From assembly GCA_044361315.1 (NCBI GenBank), contig JBIKJA010000016.1:14403-78402 (forward strand): a stretch of DNA of 64,000 nucleotides, in the 5' to 3' direction. Each line of letters opens with the position of its first letter. The stretch's first letter is position 1. Source of the stretch: Crocinitomix sp044361315. Lineage in GTDB: Bacteria > Bacteroidota > Bacteroidia > Flavobacteriales_D > Crocinitomicaceae. The notes beneath the pieces are model-generated. The model saw only the letters and a program-made list of their open reading frames with translations, was not told the DNA's origin and did no database searches. Position numbers and translations under genes: made by a program. Of this stretch, positions 18,624-27,727 are shown in pieces.

Positions 18624-20306
18624 ATGGCTAAACACGTTGGATCCGATATTGAAATTGCTCAAGCAGCTGTATTGCAGCATATTTCTAAAATCGCAAGTAA
18701 ATTAAACATTCCTGAAGATGACTTGGAATTGTATGGAAAATACAAAGCAAAATTACCGATTTCTTTAATTGATCCGGCAAAAATTGCTAAAAGTAACCTT
18801 GTTTTGGTGACTGCCTTAACTCCAACTCCGGCTGGTGAAGGAAAAACGACCACCTCGATTGGTTTAACTGAAGGTTTAAATAAAATTGGTAAAAAAACAA
18901 CCGTGGTTTTGCGTGAGCCTTCGCTTGGTCCTGTTTTTGGAATGAAAGGTGGTGCTGCAGGTGGTGGTTATTCGCAAGTGGTACCAATGGAAGATATTAA
19001 CTTGCATTTTACAGGCGATTTTTCGGCGATTGAAAAGGCAAACAACCTACTTTCTGCATTAATTGACAATAATATTCAAAGTTCGACGCATAATTTAGGA
19101 ATTGATCCAAGAACAATTGGGTGGAAACGTGTGATGGACATGAACGATCGATCGTTAAGAGACATTGTAATTGGATTGGGTGGAACTGGAAATGGAATTC
19201 CGCGCCAAGATGGCTTTAACATTACACCGGCTTCGGAAGTGATGGCGATTTTGTGTATGGCCGAAGATTTTGAGGACCTTAAAACGCGTCTTGGAAATAT
19301 TTATGTAGGTACGACTTTTGGCCGAAAACCAATTTATGCGCGAGATTTAAAGGCTGAAAATGCCATGGCGATTTTATTAAAAGATGCCATTAAACCAAAT
19401 CTTGTGCAAACTTTAGAAGGAAATCCAGCAATTATACACGGTGGACCATTTGCAAATATTGCACAAGGAACAAACACCATTCTTGCCACTAAAATGGGAC
19501 TGTCTTTGTCCGATTACGTAGTAACAGAGGCAGGATTTGGTGCCGATTTAGGTGCTGAAAAATTCTTAGACATTAAATGTGTGTCGGGCGGATTAAAACC
19601 AAAAGCGAGTGTACTGGTTGCTACTATTCGTGCCTTAAGACATCACGGCGGTGCACCAAAAGAAGAATATAACACGGCAAGTTTAGGGCGCGTTTCTTCT
19701 GGTTTGGCCAATTTAGAAAAACACATCGAAAACATGCAAAAATTTGGCTTAAATCCGGTGGTGGCAATTAATGCTTTTCCAAGTGATACGCCCGAAGAAG
19801 TTGAATTAATTAAACAACGTTGTGCAGCAAAAGGGGTTAAGGCTGTTGTTGCAAGAGGTTGGGCCGATGGCGGCGAAGGAATGACGGATTTAGCAAGAGC
19901 TGTTGTTGAAGTTGTAGAAAGTGGAACGAATGAATTTAAACCACTTTACGATTGGAATTTACCAGTTAAACAAAAAATAGAAACCATTGCCCGTGAAATT
20001 TACGGAGCAGATGGGGTTGAATATTCTAAAAAAGCTTTGACAGATCTTAAAAAAATTGAAGATCTTGGATTAGCAAACTTGCCAATTTGTATGGCTAAAA
20101 CGCAAAAATCTTTTTCAGACAACGACAACTTGCTTGGCCGACCAACTGGCTTTACGGTCAATGTAAGAGAATTTGAATTTTCGGCTGGAGCTGGTTTTAT
20201 AATTCCAATTTTAGGAGTAATGATGCGTATGCCTGGATTGCCTGCTGTTCCTGCTTCGGAAGGAATGACAATTGATAAAAATGGTAAAATTTCAGGATTA
20301 TCTTAA
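18624..20306 (+). CDS. fhs: Formate-tetrahydrofolate ligase
   Basis: Fhs joins formate to tetrahydrofolate using ATP to give 10-formyl-tetrahydrofolate, feeding one-carbon metabolism in the cytoplasm. The 560 residues match the family length. The ATP loop TPAGEGKTTTSIGL lies at 68-81, followed by REPSLGPVFGMKGGAAGGG, a family signature. ITPASEVMAILCMA and TEAGFGADLGAEKF are further conserved parts. The stop overlaps the ATG of fdhD by one base, so the two are co-translated. The pairing with FdhD and the formate dehydrogenase at 35.8-40.2 kb suggests interconversion of formate, CO2 and formyl-folate. Confidence 0.97.
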   Translation: MAKHVGSDIEIAQAAVLQHISKIASKLNIPEDDLELYGKYKAKLPISLIDPAKIAKSNLVLVTALTPTPAGEGKTTTSIGLTEGLNKIGKKTTVVLREPSLGPVFGMKGGAAGGGYSQVVPMEDINLHFTGDFSAIEKANNLLSALIDNNIQSSTHNLGIDPRTIGWKRVMDMNDRSLRDIVIGLGGTGNGIPRQDGFNITPASEVMAILCMAEDFEDLKTRLGNIYVGTTFGRKPIYARDLKAENAMAILLKDAIKPNLVQTLEGNPAIIHGGPFANIAQGTNTILATKMGLSLSDYVVTEAGFGADLGAEKFLDIKCVSGGLKPKASVLVATIRALRHHGGAPKEEYNTASLGRVSSGLANLEKHIENMQKFGLNPVVAINAFPSDTPEEVELIKQRCAAKGVKAVVARGWADGGEGMTDLARAVVEVVESGTNEFKPLYDWNLPVKQKIETIAREIYGADGVEYSKKALTDLKKIEDLGLANLPICMAKTQKSFSDNDNLLGRPTGFTVNVREFEFSAGAGFIIPILGVMMRMPGLPAVPASEGMTIDKNGKISGLS

Positions 20307-21112
20307 TGGATGGCGTAGCCAATTATGAAGGTGTAAAATTTGAAAATGGGTCGTTTACAAAAGTAAGCGACCCATTAACAATTGAACACCCTTTAGAAAT
20401 TTCTATTAATGGGAAACCATTTACAGTAGTCATGCAAACACCTGGCGATGAAGAAGACCTGACGCGAGGATTGCTTTTTGCAGAAGATGTCATTCAAGCC
20501 AAAACAGAATTTAAATGCATCGCTGAAAAAAACGAACAAAACCTAATCACCAAAATTAATGTTGCAATTCCTACCGACCAATTAGGCGATGGTTATTTAA
20601 GTGCCCGAAGTTTATTGTCTGTTTCATCGTGCGGCATCTGTGGGAAACAATCTCTCGAAGATTTACAAATCCAAAAAGGGGATTCGTTAACGAATTCAAC
20701 CACGAAACAAACCTATTCATTAGCGGCTTTATTTGAAATGCAAGAAAAAATGTTTCAAGCACAAAGCCTCTTTCAATTGACGGGGGGATGTCATGGCGTG
20801 GCTGCTTTTTCGAGTACAGGCGAACTTCTAGCAATTAAAGAAGACATAGGGCGACACAATGCCATGGACAAAGTGGTGGGAAATTTGCTCAAAAACCACC
20901 AACAAAAACAAGCAAAAATTATTCTGTTTAGCGGGCGAATTTCGTATGAAATCGTATCCAAAGCATTTCGGGCAAAAATTTCGATCATTATGTCCGTATC
21001 AGCACCATCCACTTTAGCCATCGATTTTGCGAAAGAATATGGTATTACCATTTTATCTTTTTCCCGAAATGACAAATCAACTTGCTATTCAAACTGTCAA
21101 ATAATAAGTTAA
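20306..21112 (+). CDS. fdhD: Formate dehydrogenase accessory sulfurtransferase FdhD
   Basis: FdhD passes sulfur to the molybdenum cofactor of formate dehydrogenase, without which the enzyme is inactive. The 268 residues show the sulfur-carrying CxxC motif in SVSSCGICGK (C109, C112), GDEEDLTRGLLF near 48-58, and the later GGCHGVAAF and KEDIGRHNAMDKVVG signatures. It overlaps fhs by one base. The client is most likely the catalytic subunit encoded at 37464-40196. Confidence 0.95.
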   Translation: MDGVANYEGVKFENGSFTKVSDPLTIEHPLEISINGKPFTVVMQTPGDEEDLTRGLLFAEDVIQAKTEFKCIAEKNEQNLITKINVAIPTDQLGDGYLSARSLLSVSSCGICGKQSLEDLQIQKGDSLTNSTTKQTYSLAALFEMQEKMFQAQSLFQLTGGCHGVAAFSSTGELLAIKEDIGRHNAMDKVVGNLLKNHQQKQAKIILFSGRISYEIVSKAFRAKISIIMSVSAPSTLAIDFAKEYGITILSFSRNDKSTCYSNCQIIS

Positions 21113-21158
21113 TTTAGTCAATCGTCGGATAAATTTTTCAACAAATCGAAAACTTTCT

Positions 21159-21187
21159 TTGAAATTTCAATTTTCTATCTACATTTG
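21159..21187 (+). promoter_or_regulatory. Strong Bacteroidota-type promoter
   Basis: TTG at 21159-21161 (within TTTG), an 18-base spacer and TACATTTG at 21180-21187 match the consensus. It gives a leader of about 60 bases before the ATG at 21256 and should drive both small genes up to the terminator at 22130. Confidence 0.7.
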
Positions 21188-21255
21188 CACCAAATTTAAA
21201 CAAATCAAGCGTACAAAATTGTTTAACAGGTTAATCGAATACAAAAAAACAAATT

Positions 21256-21471
21256 ATGAAAAGAATAATTTTCGGAGCTGCGATAGCTCTTGCACTCGTT
21301 TCTTGCGGAGGCGAAGAACCAGTTGAAGAAGTAGTAGCTCCTACTATCGATTCTACTGCTATTGTGAACTTAGAGGTTGCAACTGGAGAAGTTGAACTTG
21401 GTGTTCAAAATTTAGAAACTAGCGTGAACAAAATGAACGCTGACGTTGATTCATTATTAAACGGAATTTAA
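21256..21471 (+). CDS. Small lipoprotein
   Basis: The 71-residue protein has a lipoprotein signal peptide with lipobox LVSCGG (Cys at 17). The short acidic mature part ends in a helix (ATGEVELGVQNLETSVNKM). I recognise no family. It lies 8 bases upstream of the coiled-coil protein gene and shares its promoter and terminator, so the two may work as a pair, for instance in envelope structure. That is inference. Confidence 0.75.
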   Translation: MKRIIFGAAIALALVSCGGEEPVEEVVAPTIDSTAIVNLEVATGEVELGVQNLETSVNKMNADVDSLLNGI

Positions 21472-21479
21472 TTTTAGAT

Positions 21480-22088
21480 ATGAAAAAAGTAATTTTAGCG
21501 ATCGTTGCAGTAGGATTAACTGTAGGATTAATTGCACAAATGGATCTTAAGAAAAATGATGGGTCTACTAAACAAGTTGGAACAACTGCTGTTGGTGGAA
21601 CTAAATCAGGTGAATCTTTAAAATCTGACAAAATTCAAAAAGTAGAAACTACTGTTGTTGAAAAAATTGACAAAGCTGATCGAGCAGTTAATAACACAAA
21701 AAACGGTGGAACTACAACTGAAGCTGCTGTAGTTGAAACAGCTACTGCGGTTGTTGAAGAAGTTACTCCAATCGTTGTTGAGCCTATCGTAGGACCAATG
21801 ACTTCGGAGCGTGCTGATGCTGCTAAAAGCAAAGCAAAAGAACAAAGCGCTGCTGCAACTGCTAAAGTTGCTGAATTAGAAGCTTCTGTTCTTGCTGCTG
21901 AAACAAAAATCGCTGACGCAAAATCAAGAACTCAAGCTGCTCTTGATAAAAAAGAAATCAATAAAAAAGTAGCTGACGAAAGAAATGCAAGAATTGTATT
22001 AGCTGAAGAAAGAGTTGTTGCGACTAAAACTCAAATCGAAGCTGAAAAAGCTAGAATCGAAGCTTTAAATGCGCTAATTGGTGAATAA
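21480..22088 (+). CDS. Secreted Ala/Glu-rich coiled-coil protein
   Basis: The protein (202 residues) starts with a hydrophobic signal or anchor (MKKVILAIVAVGLTVGLIA). Residues 25-105 are low in complexity (Gly/Thr/Val/Glu), and 110-200 form a long Ala-rich coiled coil (KVAELEASVLAAETKIADAK). Very regular use of a few codons hints at high expression. I know no function. It follows the small lipoprotein gene and ends in a clear terminator, so the two form a self-contained unit. Confidence 0.8.
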   Translation: MKKVILAIVAVGLTVGLIAQMDLKKNDGSTKQVGTTAVGGTKSGESLKSDKIQKVETTVVEKIDKADRAVNNTKNGGTTTEAAVVETATAVVEEVTPIVVEPIVGPMTSERADAAKSKAKEQSAAATAKVAELEASVLAAETKIADAKSRTQAALDKKEINKKVADERNARIVLAEERVVATKTQIEAEKARIEALNALIGE

Positions 22089-22129
22089 TATTTATTTGAT
22101 ACTATAGAATAGTACAATTGATAAATTAA

Positions 22130-22163
22130 AAGAGGCTTTCAGACATGAGAGCCTCTTCTTTTT
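22130..22163 (+). terminator. Rho-independent terminator
   Basis: An 11-base stem with one G-T pair (22130-22140 with 22147-22157, core AAGAGGCT/AGCCTCTT), a 6-base loop and a CTTTTT tail follow the coiled-coil gene by about 40 bases. Confidence 0.9.
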
Positions 22164-22235
22164 GTTAATAATCCTCCAAAAAATCGAAGGGTATTCTGCG
22201 TAATTTTTGCTACCTTCATGCTAAAATATCTAAAA

Positions 22236-23228
22236 ATGGCAATTCGCGTAGCAATTAATGGGTTTGGAAGAATAGGTAGGTACTTTACCCGCATCGCAAT
22301 CCTGAATCAAGAAATTGAAATTGTAGCAATTAACGATTTAAGTGATACCCCCACCCTTTCTCATTTGTTAAAATACGATTCGGTGCACCACCGCTTTAAT
22401 GGCACGATTGAAACAAATGGAAATACCATGATCGTGAATGGACATCCAATTAAAATGTTTAGCGAAAGTAATCCCGAAAATTTGCTTTGGGGCGAATTAA
22501 ATATTGATGTAGTCATAGAATCTACCGGTGTTTTCAGAACCATTGATAAAGCCAATAAACACATCCTTGCTGGCGCAAAAAAAGTAATTATAAGTGCGCC
22601 ACCTGATTCGGAAGGAATAAAATCGGTTGTATTAGGTGTCAATGAAGGAATTTTAACTGGCGATGAAAAAATAATTTCGAATGCTTCGTGTACCACTAAT
22701 TCGGCGGCCCCTTTAGTACATGTGATAAAAAAATTAGGCAAAATTGAAAGTTGTTATATAACCACCGTTCACTCGTACACCACCGATCAAAAATTACACG
22801 ACGCGCCACACAAAGATTTAAGACGGGCGCGCGCTGCAGCTGAATCAATTGTGCCAACCTCCACTGGGGCAGCCAAAGCCATCACCAAAATTTTTCCTGA
22901 ATTAGAAGGTCACATGGGTGGTTGCGGAATTCGCGTGCCTGTGCCAAATGGGTCTTTAACCGACATGACCTTTATCATGGATCAAGAAATATCCGTCGAA
23001 AAAATTAACGAAGCGTTTAAACTTGCCGCCGCTACCGATTTACAAGGAATTCTAACCTACACCGCCGATCCGATTGTTTCAATTGACATTATCGGAAGCC
23101 CTTATTCGGCAACTTTTGATTCACTCTTAACCAGCGTAGTTGGCCGAATGGTTAAAGTAGTTTCTTGGTACGACAACGAAGCCGGCTATTCCAATCGATT
23201 GATGGATTTAGTTGTAAAAGTTGGGTAA
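22236..23228 (+). CDS. gap: Glyceraldehyde-3-phosphate dehydrogenase, type I
   Basis: This is the glycolytic NAD-dependent dehydrogenase (330 residues from the ATG at 22236). An in-frame ATG at 22218 would add six residues, but family members start at AIRVAINGFGRIGR. The Rossmann motif is at 7-14, the catalytic Cys is C152 in NASCTTN, and the base His is H179 in TTVHS. D34 in AINDLSD fits NAD rather than NADP use. SWYDNEAGYSNRL is at the C-terminal end. The gene stands alone. Confidence 0.96.
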   Translation: MAIRVAINGFGRIGRYFTRIAILNQEIEIVAINDLSDTPTLSHLLKYDSVHHRFNGTIETNGNTMIVNGHPIKMFSESNPENLLWGELNIDVVIESTGVFRTIDKANKHILAGAKKVIISAPPDSEGIKSVVLGVNEGILTGDEKIISNASCTTNSAAPLVHVIKKLGKIESCYITTVHSYTTDQKLHDAPHKDLRRARAAAESIVPTSTGAAKAITKIFPELEGHMGGCGIRVPVPNGSLTDMTFIMDQEISVEKINEAFKLAAATDLQGILTYTADPIVSIDIIGSPYSATFDSLLTSVVGRMVKVVSWYDNEAGYSNRLMDLVVKVG

Positions 23229-23407
23229 AACCTGATTAGAGTTTTATAATCCGCAAAAATTAACAGGGATGGCGCGAGTGGGAAGCTCATGCCTTAATTT
23301 TAAATAACTATTCACAAATTAATATTGTAAGTTAGATTAAATCAGCTATTATACCTCCAATCTGAGTAATCCGCTTTCTATTGACTAAAAAAAATGTCGT
23401 TATGAGC

Positions 23408-23686
23408 TTATTTCGAATAAAACCTCACCAAAAAAGGCCCGAAAATTAAAAACGCCATAAAAACCGACAAAGCACCAATTAGCAATCCATTCGAAAGTAA
23501 TTCTTGGAAAGAATAATGAACCAAAATTAATCCAATAGCTGCTGAAAATTGTAAAATACCATACCAAACATTCCCTTTGGGAGAATAGCCAAACAAGCCC
23601 AAAAATTTAACTTTGGTAATGCCCACAATAAAATGAACCAAGCCATTGGCTACTAATCCACCAATTAAAAATTCAATAAAATTCAT
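23408..23686 (-). CDS. Small integral membrane protein
   Basis: The 92 residues contain three or four hydrophobic spans (about 5-24, 43-61, 65-88) with few loops. FIVGITKVKFLGLFGYSP and a compact hydrophobic C-terminus are visible. I cannot assign a family. It precedes a convergent-free gap and lies downstream of the Sm-like/barrel gene on the same strand, about 60 bases away. Confidence 0.7.
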   Translation of the reverse strand: MNFIEFLIGGLVANGLVHFIVGITKVKFLGLFGYSPKGNVWYGILQFSAAIGLILVHYSFQELLSNGLLIGALSVFMAFLIFGPFLVRFYSK

Positions 23687-23747
23687 GTTGCCAATTTACA
23701 AGATTTTACTGAAAAATTAGAACTATTTTTTGTTTTATAAAGTTTAT

Positions 23748-24821
23748 CTAAAACTTAAAAAACCAAGAACACATTGGCACTGGAAAACTGATGTAATCTC
23801 CATCTATTCGGGCGATGACGCCTGCGGCGGCGAACTGAAATGCTCTGTCTGGTTTAGTGGAAAAGCGCACAGCAGGCATAAAAAATGCGGTGAGCGACCT
23901 GCTTTTATCCAAAGTTACCTGCATATAATCCGGGATTAAGTTGTCGGGTTGCAAATAAAAATAGGTAGTTCGATTTTCTTCTATTGACCCAAAAAGTAAC
24001 ATTGAGTCAAAAATGAAACTTGCCTTTTTACCTAATTTTGTGATTGCCCCTATGCCAATTATTGGAGCATTTGCGAGCTTCCTTTTCTGAAAAGGCAATT
24101 CGTCGAAATATGGAAAGTAACTATATCCATCTAAAGTGGTTTTTGCATAATATTTTCCTGGCTGTGTAACAGTTCCTATACTGTATGGACTGGTTTTATC
24201 AAAACCAGGATCTATATAAGCAAAACCACCCGAAATAGTAAAGTTGGTTAATCGATCACCAAAAGTAAGCATGCCCCAATGCAATCCACCATACCCGCGC
24301 CCTTGCATTAAATAGCCTGAAGTTCCCATTAAAGTCCCCAAGCCAAAATTAATTTTTGGATTATTTGTTGGGACGGTGTATTTCAAAGATACTACCATAG
24401 GACTAGCGATCCAAGTAGTCATAATACCAGCCGAAAATTTATCCGAAACAGCGAAATGAACTTCTGGTCCAAAAAGGTTGATCATTGCGTAATTTTCCCT
24501 TTTCTTAATTGGTAAGGCATTGGTGGTGAAATAATACCGCGTGGTAAATGGCCCTGAACTCCTATATTCGCCATCCACAATTTTAAAATCGCCCTCTATA
24601 AATGGATCTATGCTTTTAATATTTTCTTTTCTAATATAAATCTTACCTATCTCTTTTGAATAAAGGAGAACCTCTCGACCATCGTCACTTAAGATTTTCC
24701 CAATATACTCGTCACCATTTTTCATAGTGATACGCACCAACGAATCGGACGAACCCGTCTCTTGGCTCATCGCACTAATTGAAAAAAAAGTGCAAATAAT
24801 TAAGAATAGAATTTGTTTCAT
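23748..24821 (-). CDS. Secreted protein with Sm-like N-terminus and barrel-like body
   Basis: A signal peptide (to about residue 19) is followed by a short domain, about 28-75, with VRITMKNGDEYIGKILSDDG and VLLYSKEIGKIYIRKENI. This pattern resembles a small Sm-like beta barrel as seen in some secreted Bacteroidota proteins. The remaining 280 residues have alternating hydrophobic strands rich in Gly and aromatics, such as INFGLGTLMGTSGYLMQGR, suggesting an outer-membrane beta barrel. The 357-residue protein ends in aromatic residues (CSWFFKF), as many barrels do. Function unknown. Confidence 0.75.
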   Translation of the reverse strand: MKQILFLIICTFFSISAMSQETGSSDSLVRITMKNGDEYIGKILSDDGREVLLYSKEIGKIYIRKENIKSIDPFIEGDFKIVDGEYRSSGPFTTRYYFTTNALPIKKRENYAMINLFGPEVHFAVSDKFSAGIMTTWIASPMVVSLKYTVPTNNPKINFGLGTLMGTSGYLMQGRGYGGLHWGMLTFGDRLTNFTISGGFAYIDPGFDKTSPYSIGTVTQPGKYYAKTTLDGYSYFPYFDELPFQKRKLANAPIIGIGAITKLGKKASFIFDSMLLFGSIEENRTTYFYLQPDNLIPDYMQVTLDKSRSLTAFFMPAVRFSTKPDRAFQFAAAGVIARIDGDYISFPVPMCSWFFKF

Positions 24822-25475
24822 AACGTTTTTTTTAAAAGTAACAAATATATATGAGTTTTTTAAGACATATGTTAATTATTGAGATCATTTTAATCAAAAG
24901 GTGACTTTGCTTTTAATTAGTTTAAGATTAAACTCCGCGCCCAATTGAAATGGCAGGCTTTAAAGGTAAGTGCGACATGGCACTTGGGTAATAAAAGTGA
25001 CCAGCGGAAACTGCTTATTCCGTTAGTGCCTTGCGCAAAGGCGTTTGAAGACTATTAACCTCAGCTCGACTCTAAATTACCATCCAGATTATTATTAAAA
25101 TTTACGGATAAGTCCGATACTTTGGATTTACGAGATCGAAAATTAAGATGAGCATACTAATTAAAATAATGTTAAGCGTATTTTCGCATAGAAAAACATG
25201 ATTTTTTCGTCAAAACAACTCGAAATAGCCCCCTAATAATTCGTTGCCTTTTCTCAAACTCAAGCTTTTCTAGGCGATCTGAATGAAATTTAAAATCGAT
25301 CTGAAGTTCCAATAAAAAGTGAGAAATGGCGGCCAGAACTAACTTATTATTTTAAAATATCATGGTTTGTTAGCAATTGGACACCGCTTTTTTCCCAATT
25401 TTCGAATAATTAATGATTATGGACAAATAATAGTTGAATGTTTTTTTTAATAAAAATGTTCTTTATATTCGTGAG
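24822..25475. other. Long intergenic stretch, no gene seen
   Basis: About 650 bases separate the divergent genes at 23748-24821 and 25476-26147. I see no supported open frame. The region has an AAGTGC/GCACTT inverted repeat (about 24968-24984) and a 14-base word at 24996-25009 that recurs at 40662-40675. A TTG at 25434 would extend the next gene by 14 codons, but the ATG at 25476 is the better start. Confidence 0.5.
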
Positions 25476-26147
25476 ATGCCAGAAGATAAGGTTAAAAATT
25501 ACTACAATGAGATTTCGGATTCGTATGATGAAAGTCGTTTTTCGAATTCGTACGGGGCGTTTATTGACAAACAAGAGCGCAAGTTTCTTGAAACTAAAAT
25601 AACCGATAAAAACAATTTAAATTTATGCTGTGGCACAGGTCGTTTCATGGAATACTGTTCGACTGGCCTAGATTTTTCTGAAGCAATGATGGCGCACGCT
25701 AAAAAAAACTACCCACATGGGAATTATTTTGTGGGCGATGCGAAAAAAACGCCTTTTCAATCGGGCGAATTTGATACGGTGCTTTGTTTTCACGCGGTGA
25801 TGCATTTGTCGCCGGAAGAAACGAGTGAAATATTTAAGGAAGTGAACCGTATTCTGAAACCGGGTGGGCTTTTTATTTTTGATTATCCATCGGGCGAACG
25901 GCGGAAATTGTTCCGCTACAAAGCAAAAAATTGGCATGGCGGCAATGCGTTTACCTCTAAACAAATGAAAAAAATGCTTGCTAAACAGGATTGGAAGGTG
26001 AATGAAAAAAAGGGTGTTTTGTTTTTGCCGATTCACCGTTTTCCGAAAAAAATGCGAAAATTGGTTTTTGGGATGGATGAGGCTTTTTCGAAAAGTTGGT
26101 TTAAAAACTACTCGTCTTACTTAATGCAATGTGTTGTTAAAGGCTAA
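25476..26147 (+). CDS. Class I SAM-dependent methyltransferase
   Basis: The protein (223 residues from the ATG at 25476, MPEDKVKNYYNEISDSYDE) has the S-adenosylmethionine fold: motif I in NLCCGTGRFMEY, the acidic loop in GLDFSEAMM, and VGDAKKTPFQSGEFDTVLCFHAVMH as motifs II-III, shown here in part. The start suits ubiquinone/UbiE-like small-molecule methyltransferases. The substrate is unknown. The stop is followed by the VanW-family gene with a 3-base gap, so the two are translationally linked. Confidence 0.88.
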   Translation: MPEDKVKNYYNEISDSYDESRFSNSYGAFIDKQERKFLETKITDKNNLNLCCGTGRFMEYCSTGLDFSEAMMAHAKKNYPHGNYFVGDAKKTPFQSGEFDTVLCFHAVMHLSPEETSEIFKEVNRILKPGGLFIFDYPSGERRKLFRYKAKNWHGGNAFTSKQMKKMLAKQDWKVNEKKGVLFLPIHRFPKKMRKLVFGMDEAFSKSWFKNYSSYLMQCVVKG

Positions 26148-26150
26148 GTG

Positions 26151-26879
26151 ATGTTGCGGAAGATTTTACCAAGTTGGTTAAAAAGAGAAATTCGGTTGGT
26201 GCAACGAGCCATTGCTGATCGACCGCTTAAACGCTCGAATAACTTTGCGACAAAAAACGCGAAGATTATTTTGAAAAATGAGTATTTGATTGCGAAAATT
26301 GAACAGCCAATTCACCCAAACCCTTTGGCGGAGAATAAGATTTTTAATATTCAATTGGCGACTCAGGAAATTCAACAGGTGATTATACAGCCTAACGAGG
26401 TTTTTTCGTTTTGGCGAATTGTGGGGAAACCTACCAAAAAAAAGGGCTATAAAATTGGGCGAAATATTATCAATAAGGAATTACAGGCGGACATTGGCGG
26501 GGGTCTTTGCCAAGTTTCAGGAATGATTTATCATTTAGCCCTGACCTGCGGGATGAAAATTGAAGAACGTTTTAACCACACGGTTGATTTGTACGAAGAG
26601 GATAACCGATACACGCCACTGGGAATGGATGCTACGGTGGTTTTTGGACACAAAGATTTACGTTTCAGAAACACCAAAAAAGTGCCCGTTCTATTGCGTT
26701 TTAGGGTAAATTCTGAAAAATTTATTGGGTATTTGTATGCCGGTGAAGAATTTAAAACGGACGAACTCAACCTAGTCCGCGAAGAATTTGAAAATTATCG
26801 GATAATTAAAACTTATCGGGTAGAAGAAAATAAGGAAGAGTTTATAAATTTGTCGCACTATTTAAAAATGAAGAAATAG
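26151..26879 (+). CDS. VanW family protein
   Basis: The 242-residue protein carries the VanW domain, with VFSFWRIVGKPTKKKGY (about 78-94), GGGLCQVSGMIYHLAL (about 116-131) and HTVDLYEEDNRYTPLGMDATV. VanW was named from a glycopeptide-resistance cluster, but most members sit elsewhere and their role is unknown. I took the ATG at 26151; the GTG just before it is the alternative. No van genes are nearby, so the annotation says nothing about resistance. It follows the methyltransferase directly. Confidence 0.88.
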   Translation: MLRKILPSWLKREIRLVQRAIADRPLKRSNNFATKNAKIILKNEYLIAKIEQPIHPNPLAENKIFNIQLATQEIQQVIIQPNEVFSFWRIVGKPTKKKGYKIGRNIINKELQADIGGGLCQVSGMIYHLALTCGMKIEERFNHTVDLYEEDNRYTPLGMDATVVFGHKDLRFRNTKKVPVLLRFRVNSEKFIGYLYAGEEFKTDELNLVREEFENYRIIKTYRVEENKEEFINLSHYLKMKK

Positions 26880-26914
26880 CCCTAAGCTATTTGGTTGATT
26901 TTGCAAAATGACCT

Positions 26915-27664
26915 ATGCGCAAATTTTTTTTTATCTCGATTTTTTTCTCTGCGCCATTGTTGTTTGGTCAAATTGTAAATATTGAAAACAAGCGCCTTTC
27001 GGATAAAAAAGAGGGATTTGCTGGTAGTTTTGATGTGAATGTGAATTATACCTTTAATACGATTGAATTTTTTCAGTTTGGGAGTCGCGTTCAATTGGCG
27101 TATCATAAAAAAAGGCATTATACCTTAGTTTTGGGTGATCATTCGTTGGTGAAATCTGGTGGTGCTTCGTTGGTGAACAATGGGTTTGAACATATTCGCT
27201 ATAATTATACGCTAAAAAATTCAGGTAAAGTAATTTACGAAGTTTATCAGCAACTTCAATTTAACAGTGTGCAACGAATTAAAAGTAGGTTACTCCTAGG
27301 CACTGGTTTTCGGTTTATGTTGATTGATGAAAAGAATTACCAATTTAATTTAGGCACTGGTTTGATGGCCGAACACGAAGATTTAACAGATTTAGGAATT
27401 TCACAAGATATTTTATCCGCAAATTATTTATCGTTTGATGGGCAATTTAACGACCATTTTGGAATGAATTCGATTACATATTTTCAACCAAAATTGATTG
27501 ATTTTGGGAATTATCGCTTGTCCAACGAAACGTCTTTTCGGTTAAAAGTGAACAAATTTATCACGTTTAAAATCATCTATTCTATTTCGCATGATTCCAG
27601 AGATCTAGAAGGTGTTCGGAAAACAAATTATATTTTAAAAAATGCGTTGAGTTTGAATTTTTAA
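26915..27664 (+). CDS. DUF481-like outer-membrane protein
   Basis: A signal peptide (MRKFFFISIFFSAPLLFGQ) is followed by a 230-residue body of amphipathic strands rich in aromatic and Asn residues, with FGSRVQLAYHKKRHYTLVLG and GTGFRFMLIDEKN. This resembles the DUF481 beta-barrel family, and the protein ends LKNALSLNF with a terminal Phe as barrels often do. It starts 35 bases after the VanW gene and may share its transcript. Its cargo or role is unknown. Confidence 0.8.
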   Translation: MRKFFFISIFFSAPLLFGQIVNIENKRLSDKKEGFAGSFDVNVNYTFNTIEFFQFGSRVQLAYHKKRHYTLVLGDHSLVKSGGASLVNNGFEHIRYNYTLKNSGKVIYEVYQQLQFNSVQRIKSRLLLGTGFRFMLIDEKNYQFNLGTGLMAEHEDLTDLGISQDILSANYLSFDGQFNDHFGMNSITYFQPKLIDFGNYRLSNETSFRLKVNKFITFKIIYSISHDSRDLEGVRKTNYILKNALSLNF

Positions 27665-27727
27665 CACGAAGTTAGGTGACCTTTTTAAGCTCTTGAATTT
27701 TAGTAAATTTTCGCTTATTAGTTGATT

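Noticed and set aside
22361..22741. 126-codon antisense frame
   Set aside because: It is the reverse of GAPDH.
26151..26879. Vancomycin-resistance role for the VanW-family gene
   Set aside because: VanW alone does not give resistance and no vanHAX or vanRS genes are nearby.
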